Program-made: the position numbers and the translations under genes
Notes under the pieces: generated by a model
Database searches by the model: none
Seen by the model: the letters and a program-made list of their open reading frames with translations, nothing else
Told to the model about the DNA's origin: nothing
Part shown: piece after piece, positions 5,543-9,068 of the stretch
Layout of the letters: every line of letters starts with the position of its first letter
Numbering within the stretch: the stretch's first letter is position 1
Source of the DNA: DATKDU01 sp035512595
GTDB lineage: Bacteria; Planctomycetota; Planctomycetia; Pirellulales; Pirellulaceae
Direction of reading: 5' to 3'
Assembly (NCBI GenBank): GCA_035512595.1
Contig: DATKDU010000479.1
Coordinates: forward strand, 1 to 9,068
DNA: 9,068 nucleotides

Positions 5543-6832
5543 ATGACTGCCGAGCCGACGACTGCCGACGTTCCCGAAGCGCGGCCGACCAGGCCCCGCC
5601 GCACGTGGCGGCAGTTCAGCCTCCGCACGCTGCTGCTGGCGATGCTCGTGCTGTCAGTCTGCTTTGCCCTGTTCGCCTGGCGGCTCCAGCGCGCCCGAGA
5701 GCAAGCGGCAGCGGTGGCGACGATCCGGAAGTTGGGGGGAAAGGTCGAGTATGAATACAAGTTCGATCCGGTAACTCACCACTGGCGTTCCAAGTTGAAA
5801 TCGCCAATTCCATCGTGGCTGCTCGACTGGCTGGGAGTTGATTTCTTTCACGAGGTGACGAATTCCACGATGACCAGCCGCCAGCCGGAGTCTGCGGCTG
5901 AGGTGCGAGCGTATTGGTCAGCGATCAGCCAACTGCTACGGATTGAGCATTTGCAAACGGAGGGCAAATGGGTCGATGGCCGCACAACGACCGAGGCGAT
6001 GCGCCATCATAATCACTTGCGTGAGTTGGAGCTGATGTACGGAAACCTGTCTGGAAGGGACCTGGAGCCGCTGTCATCCTTGAAAAATCTGGAGACGTTG
6101 TACCTTGATCGCAATCCGATCGGCGACGATGGGGCCAAACACCTCGCGAGTCTTCCGAAGCTGAAAGCCTTAACTTTGGGACACACGGAAGTCGCCGACG
6201 CATGCCTTGAGGCGCTTGCGACAAATCAAAGCCTGGAGGCTCTCAGGCTTGGCTCTACAAAGGTGTCCGACCGCGGCGTCGCCCAACTGACCAAGCTGAC
6301 GAAATTGAAAACATTAGGGCTATCCGGCCCTCGGATCACAGACGAATCACTCCGTGAATTGGCCAAGCTCAAGGAACTGGACTTTCTGTCTCTGTTTGGG
6401 ACCGACATCTCTGACGAAGGTTTGGCTCAACTAGCGCCGCTGACCAAACTTCAGACTCTCGACGTTCAGCATACCCGCGTTAGCGGCGCGGCGTTTCAAG
6501 CGCTTCAGTCGCTGGTGAATCTGGAACACCTCCAACTCGGTGGAGACCAAATGACTGACGAAGGCGCGTTGCGGGCGATGCAACTCCCGCGTCTGAAGCA
6601 TGTCGATTTTGATGGCGCACCCCTGACGATGGAAAGCTTGGGGCGAATCAAGTGGCCGAGCACTCTGGAAACCATCTCTCTAAGCGGCACTGGGCTGACC
6701 GACGACGGCCTAATGAGGCTGGTCGATTGTCCCAACTTGCGGGGTGTCACCCTGGAACAAACGCAAGTGACTGGCGAGGGGATTCGCCGCTTCCAGCAGG
6801 CTCGGCCGGGAGTGGTGATTCGTGGTCCGTGA
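5543..6832 (+). CDS. Membrane-anchored leucine-rich-repeat protein
   Basis: A 429-residue protein. After a proline- and arginine-rich cytoplasmic start, RRTWRQFSLRTLL leads into one transmembrane helix (about 27-46), followed by WRLQRAREQAAAVATIRKLG, a juxtamembrane stretch seen in many planctomycete LRR proteins. Residues about 157-420 form 11 consecutive 24-residue repeats of the form LxxLxLxxTxIxDxGLxxLxxL, for example TKLQTLDVQHTRVSGAAFQA. These belong to the bacterial LRR class and probably make a curved ligand- or protein-binding surface outside the cytoplasmic membrane; the partner is unknown. The ATG at 5543 was chosen because the frame upstream is repeat DNA and the WRQFSLRT block normally lies near the start. 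The ribosome binding site is poor (only GGTGAT next to the ATG). Repeats 8-9 fit the consensus least well. Confidence 0.88.
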   Translation: MTAEPTTADVPEARPTRPRRTWRQFSLRTLLLAMLVLSVCFALFAWRLQRAREQAAAVATIRKLGGKVEYEYKFDPVTHHWRSKLKSPIPSWLLDWLGVDFFHEVTNSTMTSRQPESAAEVRAYWSAISQLLRIEHLQTEGKWVDGRTTTEAMRHHNHLRELELMYGNLSGRDLEPLSSLKNLETLYLDRNPIGDDGAKHLASLPKLKALTLGHTEVADACLEALATNQSLEALRLGSTKVSDRGVAQLTKLTKLKTLGLSGPRITDESLRELAKLKELDFLSLFGTDISDEGLAQLAPLTKLQTLDVQHTRVSGAAFQALQSLVNLEHLQLGGDQMTDEGALRAMQLPRLKHVDFDGAPLTMESLGRIKWPSTLETISLSGTGLTDDGLMRLVDCPNLRGVTLEQTQVTGEGIRRFQQARPGVVIRGP

Positions 6833-6849
6833 CAGCGAATTTGGCTCCG

Positions 6850-6890
6850 GCGGGCCGGCGGTCGCCGAGGCGAGCTTGACGCCGCCGTAC
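6850..6890 (-). repeat. REP-like hairpin right of the LRR gene, inverted copy
   Basis: Read on the minus strand, 6875-6854 matches 5339-5360 at 21 of 22 positions (core GCTCGCCTCGGCGA). The flanks are also similar: on the minus strand it starts GTACGGCGGCGTC, where the other copy has GTAGCGTGGGACC. The inner stem is TCGCC-GA-GGCGA. It begins 18 bases after the LRR stop codon. Confidence 0.65.
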
Positions 6891-6897
6891 TATTTTC

Positions 6898-6923
6898 AGG
6901 ACAGGTTGAAAACCTGTCCTACG
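6898..6923 (-). repeat. REP-like hairpin, GTAGGACAGG family, copy 2
   Basis: AGGACAGGTT (6898-6907), loop GAA, AACCTGTCCT (6911-6920): a perfect 10-base stem. On the minus strand it reads GTAGGACAGGTT, the same as 3004-3015. It lies directly between the converging LRR and rimI-like genes, touching the latter's stop codon, so it can fold at the 3' end of both transcripts. No T-tract follows on either strand, so termination is possible but not shown. Confidence 0.75.
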
Positions 6924-7442
6924 TTACCCCGCGAGCCGCGAGACGCGGTTGAGCTCGCCCGCTTCGGCGGCGGTGGGGACATAGCGGTACTGCATCAGGT
7001 AGGCATCCTCGGTCGTGTCCTCGTAAAAATCCTTGAGGAGCGAGACCGCCTTGAAGCCCATGTCGCGGAAGAAGAGCTGCGCGGGGAGGTTCGTCTCCCG
7101 CACTTCCAGCAGGATCTTGTTCCGCCGCTGCGGCGAGAGCTTGCTGACCAGCTTGCGGACCATCTGCTCCCCCACGTGCCGGCGGCGGTAGTCGGCATGC
7201 ACCGCGAAGTTCAGGATGTGCAGCCGGTTGCGGTGCAGCTCGTAGATCATGAAGCCGACCACCCGCTCGTGGTGCTCCGCCACCATGCCGATGCAGTTCC
7301 GCTGCCGCAGGCAACGGACGAAGTCTTCCTCCGACCAAGGGAACTCAAAACTCTTCCCCTCGATGGTCAGCACCTCGGGCATGTCCCGGCGGATCATCCA
7401 GCGAATGTGAACCGGGGCCGCGATCCTGGTCGAAGTCGACAT
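6924..7442 (-). CDS. rimI: RimI-like GNAT N-acetyltransferase
   Basis: A 172-residue GNAT-fold enzyme. RimI transfers acetyl from acetyl-CoA to the N-terminal alanine of ribosomal protein S18. Visible family marks are EFPWSEEDF (33-41), ILNFAVHADYRRR (76-88) and LEVRETNLPAQLFFRDMGF (112-130). Glu113 aligns with the general base Glu103 of E. coli RimI. Two key positions differ: the residue aligned with catalytic Tyr115 is Phe125, and the first Gly of the acetyl-CoA loop RxxGxG is His89. It may therefore be a divergent or differently specific acetyltransferase. The ATG at 7442 was chosen because GGAGG lies 8 bases before it; an ATG five codons earlier overlaps that site. The gene diverges from holA across 224 bases and converges with the LRR gene. 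Confidence 0.82.
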   Translation of the reverse strand: MSTSTRIAAPVHIRWMIRRDMPEVLTIEGKSFEFPWSEEDFVRCLRQRNCIGMVAEHHERVVGFMIYELHRNRLHILNFAVHADYRRRHVGEQMVRKLVSKLSPQRRNKILLEVRETNLPAQLFFRDMGFKAVSLLKDFYEDTTEDAYLMQYRYVPTAAEAGELNRVSRLAG

Positions 7443-7560
7443 GCTACTATCCTCCATGATCTTGCTCGAAACCGCTAGCATCCGTGCGGTCTTTTCCGTC
7501 GCGGGAGGGGAAGAATACCGCGGGCTCGGTCTTCGCTCAATACGAACCGGCGCAAAAGCG

Positions 7561-7633
7561 AATGACCAATGACCAAGCCCCAATGACCAATGGTTTTCCC
7601 CTATTGGTCATTGGGGCTTGGTCATTGGTCATT
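7561..7633. repeat. Perfect 30-base-arm inverted repeat built from heptamers
   Basis: Bases 7561-7590 are the exact inverse complement of 7604-7633, with a 13-base loop whose outermost pair also matches. Each arm is four heptamers: ATGACCA, ATGACCA, AGCCCCA, ATGACCA (7562-7589). The stem is AT-richer than its surroundings and lies between the divergent rimI-like and holA genes, 34 bases before the holA start. It could form a cruciform or a strong mRNA hairpin. The loop ends in CCCC and no gene lies inside it. Confidence 0.9.
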
Positions 7634-7666
7634 TCCCCCCGTCCCCAACTCCTGTTTAATAGCGTC

Positions 7667-8773
7667 GTGTCCCACACCCTCCACGCCCTCGACTACCTCG
7701 CCGCCCCGGCCAAACACCCGCCGGCTGCGGTCTGCGTCGTCTTCGGCGACGACCCGTTCCTGCGCCGGCAGGCGCTCTCGGCACTCAAGGCACAAGCGCT
7801 GGGCGGCGACGACAGCCCGGTGACGGGCTACGACTGCCAGGAGCGAATGCCGCAGTGGCGGGACGTGATCGACGAGCTATCGACCCATTCGCTGTTCGGC
7901 GGCGGCGGGCGGCGGATCGTGGTGCTGGAGCGGGCCGACGCGTTCGTCTCGGCGGAGCGCTCGCGGCTGGAAGATTACGTCGCCAAGCCGCGAGCTAGCG
8001 GAATGCTGCTGCTGGACGTGGAGGAGTGGCCGGCTAACACGCGGCTGTTCAAGGCGGTCGATCAGTCAGGGCTGCAAATCGACTGTAGGCCGCCGCAGCG
8101 GCAGGTGGGCAAGAACAAAGTCGTCGATGAAAAAACAATCGTGGACTGGATTGTCGCCTGGGGCAAATCGCGGCACTCACTGACGGTGACGCGGGATGCG
8201 GCGGAGCATCTACTGGAATTGGCCGGGCCGGTGTTCGGCATTCTGGACATGGACCTGGCGAAGCTGGCGCTGTTTGTGGACGCGGGGCAGAAGGTGACCC
8301 CTGAGCTGGTGCAGGATGCGATCGGCGGCTGGCGGACGCAATCGACGTGGGACCTGGTCGATGCGGCCGCCGACGGCAACGCGGGCGAAGCGCTGGTGCA
8401 GCTCGATCGGCTGCTGCACGCAGGGGAGCATCCGCTGGCCCTTCTGGGCTCGATTGCCTGGAGCCTGCGGCGCTATGCGGCGGCGACGCGGATTTACGCG
8501 CAGGCGGAGCGCCGCGGCAAGCGGATCGAGCTGCGAGAGGCGCTGTCGCAGGCCGGCTTTCGCGATTGGCCGCTGGGAACGATCAAGAAGGCGGAAGACC
8601 GCCTGAAGCAGATGGGGCGGGCGCGGGCGGGGAAGCTTTACGCGTGGCTGCTGGAGACCGACCTGTCGCTGAAGGGCTCGCACTCGCACGAATCGCGCGG
8701 GCGGCTGGCGCTGGAGATGCTGTTTCTCAAGCTGGCCCGGAAGCCGGCGGCAGCGGCTGGGACGCGCCGCTAG
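7667..8773 (+). CDS. holA: DNA polymerase III delta subunit
   Basis: A 368-residue protein of the HolA family. It is the clamp-loader subunit that opens the beta sliding clamp and works with delta-prime and gamma/tau in the replisome. The N-terminal module starts AVCVVFGDDPFLRRQAL (about 21-37), the usual 'YGDDxFL' entry of the delta subunit. It continues with a SLFGGGGRRIVVLERAD strand, as in other family members. The middle carries GILDMDLAKLALFVD, matching the conserved 'L..EL.KLALY' stretch. The C-terminal collar domain includes HPLALLGSIAWSLRRY and ends around LEMLFLKLAR. Delta subunits are normally about 330-350 residues. GTG 7667 was chosen because the family begins about 20 residues before the GDD strand and the frame upstream is the hairpin repeat. 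No good ribosome binding site is seen, so the start is provisional. Confidence 0.9.
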   Translation: MSHTLHALDYLAAPAKHPPAAVCVVFGDDPFLRRQALSALKAQALGGDDSPVTGYDCQERMPQWRDVIDELSTHSLFGGGGRRIVVLERADAFVSAERSRLEDYVAKPRASGMLLLDVEEWPANTRLFKAVDQSGLQIDCRPPQRQVGKNKVVDEKTIVDWIVAWGKSRHSLTVTRDAAEHLLELAGPVFGILDMDLAKLALFVDAGQKVTPELVQDAIGGWRTQSTWDLVDAAADGNAGEALVQLDRLLHAGEHPLALLGSIAWSLRRYAAATRIYAQAERRGKRIELREALSQAGFRDWPLGTIKKAEDRLKQMGRARAGKLYAWLLETDLSLKGSHSHESRGRLALEMLFLKLARKPAAAAGTRR

Positions 8774-8780
8774 CAGATCA

Positions 8781-8839
8781 ATGTGGTCCACTCGCTCCGC
8801 GAGTGGCGACTGACCACTCGCGGAGCGAGTGGACCACAT
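8781..8839. repeat. Pair of identical REP-like hairpins (GTGGTCCACTCGC family)
   Basis: Bases 8781-8806 and 8814-8839 are exact inverse complements of 26 bases across a 7-base spacer. Each arm is itself a hairpin after a GTGG: CCACTCGC, loop TCC, GCGAGTGG. This is a head-to-head pair of one unit. It begins 8 bases after the holA stop and could fold at its mRNA 3' end. The following bases (TTCTGG) are not a T-tract. Confidence 0.85.
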
Positions 8840-8851
8840 TTCTGGTTCGAC

Positions 8852-8880
8852 TTGCTCGCGAAGGCCGATTTTTCTACCAT
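8852..8880 (+). promoter_or_regulatory. Candidate sigma70-like promoter for the lipoprotein gene
   Basis: TTGCTC (8852-8857) and TACCAT (8875-8880) are separated by exactly 17 bases. The pair lies in the only non-palindromic part of the gap between two hairpin pairs. If used, transcription would start just before the hairpin pair at 8901-8960 and place it in the 5' leader. The match is partial (about four of six at each box). Confidence 0.25.
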
Positions 8881-8900
8881 CCGTGCCGCTCGATGGATTC

Positions 8901-8960
8901 GTAGGACGGCCTTTCTAGGCCGTCCCCTAATCGATGGACGGCCTAGGAAGGCCGTCCTAC
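8901..8960. repeat. Pair of REP-like hairpins (GTAGGACGGCC family)
   Basis: Bases 8901-8925 and 8936-8960 are inverse complements with one mismatch, around a 10-base spacer. Each arm is itself a hairpin after GTAG: GGACGGCCT, a 4-base loop, AGGCCGTCC. The pair ends only 9 bases before the lipoprotein ATG, so in an mRNA that reads through it could hide or frame the ribosome binding site. Confidence 0.85.
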
Positions 8961-8969
8961 GGATGAGCC

Positions 8970-9068
8970 ATGAACCGGCGACTGACAAGTTGGCTTCTGC
9001 TCGTGCTGGCCGGCACGATGCTTTCCGGCTGCGCGGCGCTCGATCTGCTCGGCGGACATTTGCCGGGC
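8970..9068 (+). CDS. N-terminus of a lipoprotein, gene cut by window edge
   Basis: The ATG at 8970 opens 33 codons that run off the right edge: MNRRLTSWLLLVLAGTML followed by SGCAALDLLGGHLPG. Arg3-Arg4 are followed by a hydrophobic core and the lipobox LSGC, with Cys21 as the expected lipidated residue after cleavage by signal peptidase II. No domain is visible in the 13 mature residues. In some bacteria the LPS-transport lipoprotein gene lptE neighbours holA, but nothing here is specific enough to name it. A weak GGA lies 6 bases upstream of the ATG; the hairpin pair at 8901-8960 lies just before that. Confidence 0.7.
   Translation, partial: MNRRLTSWLLLVLAGTMLSGCAALDLLGGHLPG

Noticed and set aside
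6898..6920. Classic rho-independent terminator between the converging genes
   Set aside because: The stem is perfect but no T-tract follows on either strand, and the same sequence recurs elsewhere as a repeat.
6822..7478. Plus-strand frame of 218 codons opposite the rimI-like gene
   Set aside because: Shadow of the acetyltransferase, whose GNAT motifs are clear on the minus strand.

Overview
The window looks like chromosomal DNA of a GC-rich planctomycete, probably of the Pirellulales type. Three protein families typical of that phylum sit side by side: a DUF1559 protein with the C-terminal H-X9-DG motif, a small TIGR03067-type protein, and a membrane-anchored leucine-rich-repeat protein with the 'WRQFSLRTLLL' start. 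No tRNA, rRNA, CRISPR array, insertion sequence, integrase or recognisable defence module was seen.

Layout, left to right. Minus strand, bases 1-104: the first 34 codons of an exported protein whose gene runs off the left edge. Plus strand: a three-helix membrane DUF1559 protein (359-1297), a Tat-exported protein of about 507 residues and unknown function (1484-3007), a small exported TIGR03067 protein (3278-3724), a helix-turn-helix protein with a proline-rich linker (4013-5320) and an 11-repeat LRR membrane protein (5543-6832). Next comes a housekeeping block: a RimI-like acetyltransferase on the minus strand (6924-7442), diverging from holA, the DNA polymerase III delta subunit (7667-8773). 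The window ends with the first 33 codons of a lipoprotein (8970-9068). The genes do not form an obvious single pathway. Most have their own intergenic region of 90-290 bases, and no gap reaches 300 bases.

The unusual content is between the genes. Almost every gap holds structured DNA, in two styles. The first style is compact REP-like hairpins, several beginning with GTAG or GTGG and often in head-to-head pairs (1305-1400, 3004-3060, 3739-3837, 5325-5397, 6850-6923, 8781-8839, 8901-8960). Two of these families recur at distant sites in opposite orientation. The second style is 'repeat-unit inverted arms': short units repeated in tandem on one arm and mirrored on the other arm across a spacer. 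Three elements use a 15-base unit close to GRCAGRAAAATGGGG (229-310, 3084-3184, 5450-5530). Two use a 7-base unit (7561-7633 and, inside the helix-turn-helix gene, 4119-4264). This system of structured repeats, rather than any protein, is the best candidate here for something poorly described. What it does cannot be told from this window.
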